From positions 6,758,001-6,822,000 of the forward strand of contig NC_088316.1 of assembly GCF_910592395.1 (NCBI RefSeq): a stretch of 64,000 nt of DNA, given 5' to 3'. This DNA comes from Lineus longissimus. Lineage: Eukaryota > Nemertea > Pilidiophora > Heteronemertea > Lineidae. Below, piece after piece: positions 46,370 to 58,100 of the stretch (positions are counted from its first letter, which is position 1; every line of letters begins with the position of its first letter). The notes under the pieces were generated by a model, which saw only the letters and a program-made list of their open reading frames with translations, did no database searches and was not told the DNA's origin. The position numbers and the translations under genes are program-made.

Positions 46370-47012
46370 TTGGCATGTTCTTCCAGAATGTTTTCTTAAG
46401 GGTGTTATCATACCAGTTCTCAAAAAACCATGTTTAAACCCAAACGATGTAACTAATTATAGACCTATTACCTTAAGTTCAGTCCTGTCGAAGCTGCTAG
46501 AATTTCTTCTTATCCCTGATGATCATATCCATTCCTGTCAATTTGGGTTCCGCCAGAATCGTGGCACTGCAATGGCCACCTCTTATATGTATAATACATT
46601 TAAGTACTTTTCTTCAAAGGCTCGCCTGTATTTGTTTGTAGTCTCGATGCAGAGAAATGTTTTGATACCATTTGGCACCACGGACTTTTTTACAAACTCT
46701 TGGATAAGATTCCTAAAGATCACTGGCTGTTGTTATTTTCGTGGTATAATTCCCCTAAAGCATGTGTTCTATTTCTAGACAATGAAAGTGATGAGTTTTT
46801 TATCAAAAGAGGTATAAGACAGGGCGGAATTTTGTCGCCAATATTATTTAATTACTTTGTGAATGATCTTTTGAAATTGTTATCGAATTCGGGCGAGGGC
46901 CTGTCTATTTTAGATAAACGGTTTAATTGCTGCGCATATGCGGATGATTTTTACAGTGTTCGCCTCTTCTGTTGACGGGTTACAACAACTAATAACTAGT
47001 ATTGGGCAATTC
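46370..47012 (+). pseudogene. LINE reverse transcriptase, first part
   Basis: Read across two or three frameshifts: IIPVLKKPCLNPNDVTNYRPITLSSV (fingers), FGFRQNRGTAMATSYM, a D-containing LDAEKCFD-like block, IRQGGILSPILFNYFVNDLL, and CAYADDF at about 46935, the catalytic YxDD-type motif. Ile-Arg-Gln-Gly-Gly and FNYFVNDLL are typical of non-LTR RTs of the CR1/Jockey group. The endonuclease is lost through 5' truncation. The frame stops at GQFA-TAA at the edge of the inserted TIR element. Confidence 0.85.
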
Positions 47013-47013
47013 G

Positions 47014-47601
47014 CCTAACAGCAAATTGCAGACCATATCCCTGGTGAAAGTATTTTGTCATGTTGAGAAATTAGGTTTGCACCAGGATATAACCAGATAA
47101 ATCAGAGGCAAATAACCCTGAATAACCAGCTGAATTAGGTTGTGACAGTAGGTGCATCATAAATACTAGAATTAGCGATGGTTCTGGGACTGCAACAACT
47201 CAGCATATGGATGGTCAGAATCCAGCAGACAACAAGCAAATGTAATCTGAATCTCAACATCTTTCGTATCTTTTGATGAGTTTTCTGGTCGAGTGAGGGA
47301 AACCAGTTGGCCATCTGATATGGCTGGTGGGGATGAAAGCTCCCAATGTTGGGACGACCAATAATACATTGCGTCTCCACAGTATTTATATTATAATACC
47401 TCCCTCCATGCACACATGGTTCTGCTGCCAATTTTTTCTTCAAATGATCTAGGTGTCAATCATACACTTGTGGGTACTGGCACCACGTAGGTAACTTCTG
47501 ATCTGATCTTAAGTGGCAGGTTTTTGGTGCTTTGTCCTGGTGCTCATTTTTAAGATGACAAAACACTATCACCAGGGATATGGTCTGCAATTGCTGTTAG
47601 G
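47014..47601. mobile_element. TIR element of unknown superfamily, 588 bp
   Basis: Ends of about 47 bases are inverted copies: CCTAACAGCAAATTGCAGAC… on the left and its near-exact reverse complement ending at 47601. They differ by one indel and a few changes. No transposase ORF. I find no target duplication, perhaps because the right flank is not LINE sequence and the insertion is compound. Confidence 0.7.
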
Positions 47602-49289
47602 AAAGTCACAACCTGGGGACAAAAAATAAATGTGATTTAGACTTCGCATTCCTTTGAAGTGTAGGTTGCAACATCCCAGGCCATTGATGCATGCATGGTC
47701 ACAACATAGGGGCAACCGGGAATCATGGCAAGGATTTTTACAACCATTCTTTTGAGGTGTAGATTGTGATGTGAGGGAAGTGTCTTGATCTCTACATAAA
47801 ATTCCTTCGACATGGTGCAACAAACCAGTCCAGTAGATATATACATGGTCATAGCAAACGGCATCGAGACAACCAGTATGCAAGGTTACGGCCAGGTCCA
47901 AGGGGTATGACCGATCAGCACTAAGAGTAAAAACGTAAAATGCAATAATATCTTTTTAAACTAACTGCCACAGTAGGTTTATTTATTCAGTCTTTTTGAA
48001 GTAAAAGTATTACAGTGAAAAGAACGAAATACGGCTGGAATATTATACTGGTTTGTCTTCGGACGGCAAATTCAGCACTGCACCGATGTCAAGGTTAAGA
48101 CGGTTATACGACTTTGCCTCATCAGCTCCTCGTGGTCAAGGCTCCTATATCCGTGACTGATGCGGTCGCAGAACAGAACAGATGCTGATCATCCCCGTCA
48201 CTGCGTCAGGCTGTAAAACAGAGCGAGGAAATATTTTAACTTCACCAGAAGTTTTATCATTCATTATTCAGACCAACAGACACTGACTACCTGCTAATAG
48301 TCTATGAATTTCATTGTCATAATTCAGAACAAACACTCATCACCTTTGCTGACAATATTTTCAGAAGGTGTGTATACATTCGTGTGTCCATTTACACTGC
48401 ACGTGTATACGTGCTTTACTGTACATTTCTACAGGAGTGAGCAGGATGTACAGAAAAACGATCTCCAAAACTGTTGCTTTCAGCACTCGCGACACGTTAA
48501 GCGAGGTTTCAGCAATTATTTTCAGTGAAGGTATATCTCATGTGTAGAGTCTGGGTGATTTTGAGACATTCTTAGGTGTTTAAGGCGCATAGTTTGATGA
48601 AACTTGCCCGAATTCGTAATTTTTTTGATGAATGTATATCGGCCATTGCGGGGATCTGGAAACTTTTGGATGACAAGTTTGCCTCAAAAGATGGACGTGC
48701 TCCCTATAATCACCCAAACTAACAGCGAATATATATTTTTAAGATCCTTTTCTTGACCTCTGATGAGTTAATTTTGTCTGATGCAGTGTTTCAACACAAA
48801 TTTGAGGGCGATTACAATCACGAAAAATTCACACTTACCCAGTCTAGAATGCGTAGACGAAATGTATGTTGGCTCTTCCATGTAGCGGGTATCCTCCCAC
48901 CTGTTCAGGTCGGGGACAGATCAACGTTGAGCAACTTGCCTAATCGGTAAAAACGCGGGAGGCAGTGCTATTACCGGAACGGTTCAGAACCGGCGATTTT
49001 CATCAAAAATCACCCGAAAACTAAAAAAGTAAGCAACGGCTGCAAAAATAAAGTACACGTTGTTCGTTAGCAGGTTATGAAACGTAACCTAACCAAATTT
49101 CAGGTCGTTCCGTGCGGTAGTTTCGGAGATACGTGTCGAAAACCACATCCCTCGGGTCCTGGCGATCGGCTCAGTAAAAACAATAGACCATATCCACGGA
49201 GTTGTGGATATGGTCTAAATATTTCTGCTGGGTACTCAAATGATTGGAAATTTTCGTTCGGTCTGAAAAAGACATCGCAGGCGTAATTG
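47602..49289. other. unclassified DNA inserted in the LINE
   Basis: About 1.7 kb separates the TIR element from the resumed LINE. A 14-bp perfect hairpin lies at 49184-49217, and TGGGTGATT…AATCACCCA marks about 48553-48719. No ORF with a domain. It may be one or more further non-autonomous insertions. Confidence 0.45.
49184..49217. repeat. perfect 14-bp hairpin
   Basis: TAGACCATATCCAC (49184-49197), loop GGAGTT, GTGGATATGGTCTA (49204-49217). It shares the GACCATATCC core with the ends of the TIR element at 47014-47601. Confidence 0.85.
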
Positions 49290-49351
49290 GAAGGACGAGC
49301 CTAGGTGGTGGTTAGGGGAGTCCTTGATTAAGAATGTAGACAGCATGACCT

Positions 49352-49522
49352 TGTAAAAAGTTGTGGCTGGGGCACAGCAGGAGTTTGAAGACAGAATAAG
49401 ACGACGACGATGTCAATCAAACTAAATCGTAATATTTGAAGCAACTTGACAGATCATGGATATGCTAAGTTTGACATGGGAACGTCAGTGACGTCATCGA
49501 GCTATATTCAGATATTGTTACA
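49352..49522 (-). repeat. 3' LTR of element C
   Basis: 171 bp with TG…CA ends. Contains a palindromic CRE-like TGACGTCA at 49489-49496. Confidence 0.93.
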
Positions 49523-49535
49523 TCCTCCTCTTTTT
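49523..49535 (-). other. polypurine tract of element C
   Basis: On the minus strand AAAAAGAGGAGGA abuts the 3' LTR. Confidence 0.7.
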
Positions 49536-50037
49536 GAGAGCTGATGGTCTTCATCATAATAGTCCACAAGTCCAAGAGTCTTTGTTTCACTGTAACATAA
49601 CACTAAGCTCTCTGTATATAGAATACTCTCTTATAGTAAAAGACAGGGCAAGAATTACCAAAACTTATCCCAAATAAAGTTTTAGATCATCAACAGAATC
49701 AAAGCATTCATGATAACAACATCATACCATAGAGTCCTAGAAATGGTACAAAGTCTTTGCTGGAAGAAAATAATAGAATACCAATTGGCATAAATTTCAA
49801 CGCTTTAGAAAACACAAAATAAAGAATGCACAACAATACAAGTGCGCAGAACGATTATCAAAAATATGAAATTTGAAAACACTTTCCTAGTGGCACTCAC
49901 TAAGGGGCGAGGTTCCAGAACATCACCCTTTTTTCACTTTCAGCACTAAACAACATTAACATTTTGTTGGCCACATCAGAATTTTAATACTTTCCAGGCC
50001 GTATCGAATTTCAGCGATTTTGTCACAACAATGATTT

Positions 50038-53000
50038 TTAGTCACAATCATAGTCCTTGAATTTTGACGGAATTTTCACAACTCGGCCTGATCTAGTAGT
50101 TTTCTCAGCAGGTGGCGGATCTGCTGGCGCGCGAACTGCGGATTGTGGTTCCTGTGAACCAGCGCTAGAGTGGGTAACATCGCGGTTTTGCGCAGGCACA
50201 TTATTGTCCTCCAATCCAATGTCGATGTCCTGAGGGGTCACAATCGGGTTTTCCTTCGTCTTTTGAGATGGATTCTGTTACTTCGGAATGATTGACCGTC
50301 CTCGGTCTCGATCTGATATGATCTCCTATCCAAACGTTCGACGACTGCAGCTTTTTTCCACGATTTTTGTCCTAGGCGGAAAGGTTTTATCCTAACAGTA
50401 TCTCCTTTGTCGAGAGGGGGTAGATCCTTAGCAGTTCTGTTGAAGTAAACTGCTTGACGTTTTTGATTCAGCTCCAATTGTTGCATTTCGTGTTTGGTTG
50501 GTGGTGGAGACGGTTTGAGTAATGTACTGGTTGTCGGTACAATTGTCCTAGTTCTCCTACCAAGCATGCGCTGTACAGGACTACTGTCAACACCTTGTGT
50601 AGGGGTGTTTCTAATGTTCAGAAGGGCAAGATATTGGTCTTCTCCAGTTTTTTCAGTTTTGCGAAGCATTTTTTTTGCGCTTTTTACGGCGGATTCGACT
50701 TATCCGTTTGCTTTCGAATTGTATGCGGAGATTGTGAAATGCTCGATGCCAAAATCTTTGGTGAATTTGCGAAATTTGTCTGAGGTGTAATGTCCTCCGT
50801 TGTCAGATACGATTTTCTCTGGGATACCGTACCTCGCGAAATGCGCTTTCAGTTTCTTTATGACAGTTTTTAAGTCCTCAGTATGCAGACGATCAATTTC
50901 CCAAAAATTTGAGAAGTAGCATACAGTGATCAAGTTGGTTTTTCCTTTGTAGGAAAATAGATCAGTCCCAACTTTTTCCAAAACTCTACTCGGAACATCA
51001 TGGCTTTGTAGTGTCTCGTCAGGGTGGGAAATTTTGAACTCGCGACATGTTTCACAACGTATAATCCATTCTTTCAGTTCTTGGTTCATACTCGGCCAAT
51101 ACATACGTTCGCGTGCACGTCGTAGACAAGCTTCGACACCGGTGTGTCCGATATGTATGTAGTCTTTCATTTTCTTTCTCAATGTCTTAGGCACAACCAG
51201 TCTTTCGCCTCTGAATATCAAACCATCTGTGACTGCCAATTCATCACGTATGTCAAAATACGGTACTGCGGATGTGGGCAGTGCAGATTTGTCCTCTGGC
51301 CAACCTTTCTGAATGGTTGCCTTCAAAACGTTCAATGCCTCGTCATTGTCAGTTTCACTGCGAATTTCCGATACTTTATCAGGCGGAACAGTCAGATAAC
51401 CAAGAGCATTTACAGTTTCGAACATTCCTTGACCTCCTTTCTCCTTGAGGAAGGCTCGGCTCAGCGTATCAGCCAAAACCATCTTACGGCCTTCCATCCA
51501 CTTGATATCAATGTCATAAGCTAAGGCACGTAGCAGCATGCCTTGAAGACGTTTCAGAGCCTTGTCAATAGATTTGCGGATTATTGACTCTAACGGGCGA
51601 TGATCAGAGTTCACCGTTATTTTACGACCATATGTGTACTGATACCATTTCTCCAACGCGAAGATAACAGCAAGCATTTCTTTCTCGATGGTCGCATATC
51701 GAGTTTCACAGTCAGTCAGGGCTCTACTAGCGTAAGCTATAGGCTTTCCATATTGCAGCAGGGCAGCTCCGAGGCCCTTACCACTAGCGTCACTTTGAAT
51801 CACAAGTTCCTTGGATGCATTGAAAAATGCAAGCACAGGGGCTTTACAGAGAAGCGTTTTGACACGTTCAAAAGCCTTGTCATGGGCAGGAGTCCATAAC
51901 CATACAGTGTCCTTGTGTGTGAGATCAGAGATAATTTTCATCTCCTCAGACAGTTTTGGAACATAGCGCGACAAGTAGTTAACCATGCCACGTAGGCGTT
52001 CCACATCAGCTTTGCATTGAGGTGTAGGCATTTTCGTAATGGCCTTGACCTTTTCAGGGTCAACACGATGACCATTCCTACCGACAATGTGTCCAACCAA
52101 TGAAATTTCTTCCAGGGAGAACGTGCATTTCTCAAGATTGAGAGCGATGCCAAGCTCATCACAGCGTTTCAAGAATTTTCTCATGCGCTCATCATGCTCC
52201 TCAGCGGTAGTTCCCCAGATAGTAATGTCGTCGAAGATAATCTCGACACCCTCAAGCCCTTCAAGTGCTTGAGTCAAGCGCTTCTGAAAAATTTCACTTG
52301 ATACCTTAAGGCCAAATGGCATGCGGCGCCATCTATACCTATTACCAAACGGGGTTGCGAAGGTTGTGAGCAGACTAGACTCATGGTCAAGCTCACAGTG
52401 TAGAAAACCACTTTTAAGGTCAACAGTACTGAAGAAACGAGCGTTAGTAAGTTTCGGTAGCACATCGTCCAATACAGGCAGTTTGTAGTGTTCATGTTTC
52501 AGAGCGTTATTGAGATTCATAGGGTTAATGCAAATACGTAGCCTACCATTACGTTTTTCGGCGATAGCCATTTGACTCACCCAATCGGTGGGCTCGTCCA
52601 CAGGGGCTAGAACTCCTAGATCAGCCATTTTATCAATTTCAGACTTGACTCTGTCCTTCAGAGCCTCAGGCACATTATGCGGTGGTCTCACGACCGGTTC
52701 AGCATTCGGTTCCAAGGTTAGATGTACCTTACCAGGCAAGGTACCGACTTTGCGATTGAACACATTCGGAAACTCGTTCACGAATTTAGAGACAGCAGCA
52801 CCTCCTGGCGATACAGAATTCACTTGATCGAAATAATCGTAGTTCACGGTAATCAGGCGCATTTTTTCAGCAGCTTTTCTACTGAGCAGAGGAGTTAAAT
52901 CCTCCTCAACAAGGACACAATCCAGACGAAACCGTTGTCCCGTGGCTGGATTTACAACATTCACTTTGCATTTGCCTAGAGCATTTAGGCCAGACGAATT

Positions 53001-53168
53001 CCACATTCGAAGATGAACGTGTTCCTTGCGGATTTTTGAATCAGGTTTCAGATATCGTTTTGGTAGAACTGTCACAGTAGCGCCACAATCAATCTGGAAT
53101 CGAACTGCCACTGTCAACGGTCTCATCGGGTTTCTCCAAGAAATTGACAAGTCTGAATTGGTCAACAT
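50038..53168 (-). pseudogene. pol: pol of element C (PR-RT-RNase H-IN), broken
   Basis: Open from 53168 to 50700 (822 codons), then TAA, then the same frame to 50238, then a one-base shift into the last 67 codons (to 50038). Protease active site reads FQIDCGAT, with Cys where Thr or Ser is usual. RT core: TVDLKSGFLHCEL and IIFDDITIWG. RNase H: IQSDASGKGLG and NSDHRPL. Integrase: H-x3-H … C-x2-C zinc site, GTDLFS (D), VSDNGGHY (D). The TAA falls after NSKANG, two codons before the catalytic Glu in VESAV. The tail ends in SGRVVKIPSKFKDYDCD, the common basic motif of this gypsy group. Inactive copy. Confidence 0.92.
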
Positions 53169-53466
53169 AAGATTTCAGCTAACTGATGATAAAACAATGA
53201 TGTAAAATGAAAACAACTAAGGCCAAAGCAGAAATACTGATCTGGCGCCACCCGGCGCCACCGCCTCCACCGCCTCGCCACCGGATCCACCCCCAACTTA
53301 TTTTCTTTGAATACCCCCAGAACCTTTGTTAGCCATCCAAAATTAGTGGGGATGGTCTCATATCAAAGAGAACATTCAAATGAAGAAAATAAGGTATTGT
53401 GTGCCTAATTAGAGCCTGTATTTTTCGAATTAGATAAAAATTAAACCATAAAAAAATTCCGACATG
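53169..53466 (-). other. non-coding gap between gag and pol of element C
   Basis: The zinc-knuckle end of Gag and the N-terminus of Pol should lie here. Instead there is a GC-rich CGCCACCGCC-type stretch (about 53240-53300) and AT-rich sequence without open frame. Likely a deletion combined with foreign filler. Confidence 0.6.
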
Positions 53467-53949
53467 TTACAAATCCACCTTTTTTGGGGTGCCAGTTCCT
53501 GACATGCGACCACATTCACAAAATCCACAGGTTTTTGCCATATTTCTAAGTTCACTGACATATTGTTCAACAGATTCCCCAGCGGTTTGATTACGACGGT
53601 TAAATTGGAAACGTTCGAAGTATTCTTTCGTAAGGCCTACAAAATGTTCCTCGAACTTTTTCACAACAACGTCATGTTTCTTTTCATCACCATCTTCGGC
53701 AAATTTCATGCCATTATAGATCTTGAGGGGTTCAGTACCGATCGAATGCAAGAGTAGGGCAACTTTATATTCATCGGTTTCCTTGTCTAAGCCAGTGATT
53801 ATGAGATAGTTCTGCCAGCTTTGTTTCCATAGTTTCCAGTTTTCCACGACGGCTTTCTGGTCAATGTCCAGAGGGGGTGGTGGCGACACTTGGGGTCTTA
53901 CACGGGTAGAAGGGTCAGCAGCAGGAGCAGCTACTACGGGGTCAGGCAT
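53467..53949 (-). pseudogene. gag: truncated gag of element C
   Basis: ATG at 53949, 160 codons. After a Pro-rich start it has the capsid-like core of this family: VENWKLWKQSWQNYLIITGL, ALLLHSIG, FNRRNQTAGESVEQYVSELR, AKTCGFCECG, matching element B Gag motif for motif. The frame then leaves homology (RMSGTGTPKKVDL) and stops, so the last third and the CCHC knuckles are gone. It needs Gag from another copy to be packaged. Confidence 0.85.
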
Positions 53950-54212
53950 CTTGGTTAGAGGTGAGGAACTTCAGCAGTTCACAAGAGACAGCACACAGCG
54001 TCCAGACAGCAGGGTTGACCACCAGTAGCACGTGTGCACAGATGCACAGACGAATGTACAGCACAATGTACAGCAGAATGCACTGCGACGATTTCGCGCC
54101 ACAACATGCAAAAGTTCATCAGTTTTCAAAAGTTCTTTTTGATCACTTTCCGACCACTTCTTGCCACCAAACTGGCTTCCTTGGGTAGCTTATTTATTCA
54201 TTTAACATGGTT

Positions 54213-54226
54213 CACCGCTGCCACCA
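54213..54226 (-). other. primer binding site of element C, tRNA-Leu type
   Basis: TGGTGGCAGCGGTG begins immediately after the 5' LTR on the minus strand. It complements the CACCGCTGCCA-CCA end of tRNA-Leu (AAG/TAG isoacceptors, recalled). Element B has the same 14 bases. Confidence 0.8.
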
Positions 54227-54394
54227 TGTAAAAAGTTGTGGCTGGGGCACAGCAGGAGTTTGAAGACAGAATAAGACGACGATGTCAATCAAACTAAATC
54301 GTAATATTGGAAGCAACTTGACAGATCATGGATATGCTAAGTTTTACATGGGAACGTCAGTGACGTCATCGAGCTATATTTAGATATTGTTACA
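54227..54394 (-). repeat. 5' LTR of element C
   Basis: 168 bp, with TGACGTCA at 54361-54368. It lacks one GAC unit of the other LTR. Confidence 0.93.
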
Positions 54395-54399
54395 GACCT

Positions 54400-54659
54400 T
54401 ACTTGGCACGCTTTTTAATTCGAACCTTACTGGCGTTGATCACGTGAATAGTAGAATTTTAGCATGTAGACGAGCAGCGTTTGGCCTTTCTTCGAGTGGC
54501 TTGTGTTATCCAGGCCTATCAATTGAAACTAAAACCTTTCTTTGGAGATCTGTGTGCCAACCTACCTTAACTTTTGCTCTCGAATGCAGTACCCTGGACA
54601 AATATTCAGTGACTAAGTTAGAGAGTGCTCAGGGTACCCTTGTTAAGGGCTTTTGTGGT
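54400..54659 (+). pseudogene. LINE ORF2 segment between the two gypsy elements
   Basis: Continues the LINE frame seen just left of element C (…ESLIKNVDSMT before 49347) as LLGTLFNSNLTGVDHVNSRIL, LSIETKTFLWRSV and KLESAQGTLVKGFCG. This is the region after the RT core. It is interrupted exactly by the LTR of element B at 54660. The frame is intact across both insertion points once the target duplications are discounted. Confidence 0.8.
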
Positions 54660-54833
54660 TGTTTCGTAAAGCGGGTAGCGCCTGGCAGGGCAACAGAGTC
54701 TAGAATAATCGGAGATGAAATCATAGGAATCACATGCTTTATTTCTCACGTCGGACTATGATCTACTGTTACACCGGGTAGATCTAAAATACAGACTTTG
54801 CTAACTAGATTGGAATATGCTGAATACTCCACA
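54660..54833 (-). repeat. 3' LTR of element B
   Basis: 174 bp with TG…CA ends. Differs from the 5' LTR at about four sites, near 54767, 54783-54786 and 54830. Confidence 0.93.
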
Positions 54834-54846
54834 TCCCCCCTTTTAA
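54834..54846 (-). other. polypurine tract of element B
   Basis: The minus strand reads TTAAAAGGGGGGGA directly before the 3' LTR. Confidence 0.7.
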
Positions 54847-55152
54847 GAGAAAACACTATTCAACTAAAACAGAATACAAAACAGGAAATTACCACTTAAA
54901 GAGTACCAACATCGTACACTACCAGAGCATAGTCATTAGGGCAGACCCAGTAAGTAAAACTTCGACAAACTATAAGAACTCGCAGAAACAGAGCAAGTTA
55001 ACAAACTACAAGTATGTAACTTCTAAACACACACAGAAATCTAAGAACAGAATTATATATAACAGTCCAACTTTTCTATGATAGTACGGTGGATCATAGC
55101 AAAAACACAAATCGTCTCCATAGTCCAAAAACTCACAAACTCAATGTACTAA

Positions 55153-58100
55153 TTACTTGCATATAATATAGTCCTGGAGATGCTTTGGTGCGGTTCGCAT
55201 TCTGCCACTAGTACGCGGTGGTGGGGCAGTAATTGGAGGTGTCATACCAGTGTCTCTAAAAGCATTAGTTGGGTTGTTTGGCGGATTGTCACTTTGTACA
55301 TTGTCATTGTCACGCTCAGGAGTTTCACTGATGGTATCGCTGATAGGCCTACTTTGCGGAGCTGTAACTATGGGCCTATAAGCACTTGAAAATGAGACAG
55401 GTGGTTTGGGCGACTGAACTGAGGTGGGCCTCATTTGGACCCGATTTCTGCGATACACACCACCTGTTTTCCCTTCAACACGATAGGTACGGTCACCTAA
55501 AATGTCCAAAACAGTCCCAAGGACCCATTGTTTGTTTTCGCAGTGTTCAAAATACACAGTTTGACCCGGTAACAATTTGCTCAAGTCCTTGGCACGCCTA
55601 TCATGGTAGGTTTTCACACTTTTATTGTGCTGTCTCCTTTTCTCCATTGCAGCACTTGCATTAGCAGGTTGGTTTAGTTTAAAACAAGGAATCATTGTTC
55701 TTGTCCTTCGACCAAACATCATTTCCGCTGGACTTAATCCAGTGTCTTCGCGGGGAGTATTGCGTTGTTCTAAGAGAGCAGTGTTTGGATCCGTTCCATT
55801 CTTTTGTGCCTTTTTCAGAAGGTACTTGGCCACTTTTACTGCTGCCTCAGCTTTGCCATTGGCACTGTGATGCCCCGGAGATGATTCTACGTGAATTATC
55901 CCCCATTCCTCGGTGAATGTACGGAATTCCTTGGAGGTCAGCTGTGACCCAGGATCAGTAATCATAACTCTCGGAATACCGTAGCGAGCAAAGTGTTTCT
56001 TGAGGACAGCGATTGTGCGAGCACTAGTGATAGTTGGCATAGGGTCAACTTCAATGAAATTGGAGTAACAGTCAATTACCACTAGGTAGATTTTTCCTTC
56101 GATTTCGAAAAAATCACCAGCGACTTTGTCCCAGGGACAATCACCATCAGACTGGACTTTTAGAGTTTCCTTTGAATTTCTCGCGCGCAGTTCTTGGCAC
56201 GGTTCACAAGCTTCAACAAGCTGCTTAATATCCTGGGCCATGCCGGGCCAGAATATGAGTCCTCGAGCACGTCGCATCATGCTGTTGTATCCCAAATGCG
56301 CAGAATGAATGCGGTTTTTCATCTCGCGTCTGAGAGCACTAGGAATAACTATGGCCTCGCCTTTCAAGATTATTCCTTCTTGATAGCTAAGAGTGTCCCT
56401 CATGTCGAAATACAGTCTGGCTTCAGGCGGTACCAGCTGCTTGGAGTCTGGCCATCCGTCGAGTATGAAAGGTAACAGAGATTGCAATGCCATGTCATTC
56501 TCTGTAGCGATTCTGACTTCTTCTAGCTGTGTGTCAGATATTTTGGGGGAAAAGTTAATGTTCATGATTCTAGTCCTCATGTCACAAGTGTCTATGAAAG
56601 CACGGCTAAGAGCATCCGCAATCACCAGTTCACTTCCTTTCAGGAAATGGAAATCAACATCATAGCGGTGGACCCTCATCAGAAGAGCTTGCAGACGTTT
56701 AGGTGCCTGACTGAGAGGTTTCTTTAGTATAGCGGCAAGGGGCTTATGATCATTTTCAGCGATAACTTTCCGACCGTAGGTATATTGATCAAAACGTTCA
56801 AGTCCGAAAACAACAGCTAACAGTTCTTTCTCAATCTGAGCCCAGTTACGCTCTGAGCTTGAAAGTGAACGTGATGCGTATTCGACCGGTTTACCGTCTT
56901 GCAGCAGTACGGCACCCATCCCATCTTTGCTGCTATCGACTTGAATTTTGGTCTCTTTTTTAGTGTCAAAATATGCCAGTACGGGAGTGTCGGAGAGTTT
57001 AGCTTTGACGGTTGCTAATGCCTGGTCACAGGCTGGCGACCAGTTCCATTCGGTTTCCTTCCGGGTTAGAGCACGGATTGGTTCCAAATCTTTCGCGAGA
57101 TTTGGGAGGAACTTTGCCATATATTGGACCATGCCACACAGTCTTTTCACCCCAAGAATGTCAGTTGGAGCGGGCATTTTTGTGATAGCCTCAACTTTGG
57201 ATGAATCAGCTTTGACACCATATTCCGTGAATAAGTGTCCATGAAATGGGATTTGCGGCTTCCCAATTTCCTTCTTATCGTCATTCAGGACGATATGACG
57301 CTCATCACAACGTTGGTAGAGTTTGGTAAGCTTGTTGTCGTTGTCTTTCAGCGCTTCAGCCTTCGATGATCCACACCCGGCTACGGTGATGTCATCGGCG
57401 ATAGTAAATGTACCCTCAAGGCCACTTAAAACTTCAGTTAACCTGCGCTGAAATATCTCACTTGATACTTTGAGTCCAAATGGCAAACGGAGCCATCTAT
57501 ACCTGCCAAAAGGAGTGATCATGGTTGTCAGCAGACTAGATTCTTCGTCCAGGCGCACGTGCCAGAAAGCATTTCTAACGTCGAGCTTGCTAAAGACCTT
57601 GGCATCGTGCAGCATTGGCAGGACGTCATCAACCGTTGGCTTTTTGTAATGCTCCCTCATGAGGGCTTCGTTGAGGGGCTGGGGGTCGATGCAGATACGG
57701 AGTTTTCCACTAGCCTTACGCACGACAGCCATCTGGCTGACCCATTCAGTTGGTTCAGTCACGGAGGCTAACACACCCAGTTGCACCAAATGTTCAAGTT
57801 CACTTTTCACATCATCGTTGATGGCAACAGGAACATTTCGACAAGGCAGTGCACGCGGTTTGATTTCAGGGTTGACCGTTAGATGTGCTTCCCCTAAATC
57901 ACCTAAAGCTGGAGCTGGATGCGGCGTTTTGAGATTTACCCCAGACACAAATCTATCCTCGTTGACAGATATCAAGCGCATATCACGTATGGTGTTTAAA
58001 CCTAAAAGACACGTTAGGTTATTGGGTACGACGACAAACGAGACAGTCACTGTCTCCCCAGTTTTGACATTACGAACAGGGAGTTTCGTCTCTCCTTTAG

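Larger units (their letters stand above)
49352..54394 (-). mobile_element. Ty3/gypsy LTR retrotransposon (element C)
   Basis: Direct LTRs 49352-49522 (171 bp) and 54227-54394 (168 bp) begin TGTAAAAAG and end GTTACA as read on the plus strand. They differ by a 3-bp GAC indel and a few substitutions. The 5-bp target duplicate GACCT lies at 49347-49351 and 54395-54399. On the minus strand it holds a tRNA-Leu-type primer site, a shortened gag and a pol with one stop and one frameshift. It sits in the LINE and is closely related in plan to element B. Confidence 0.94.
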
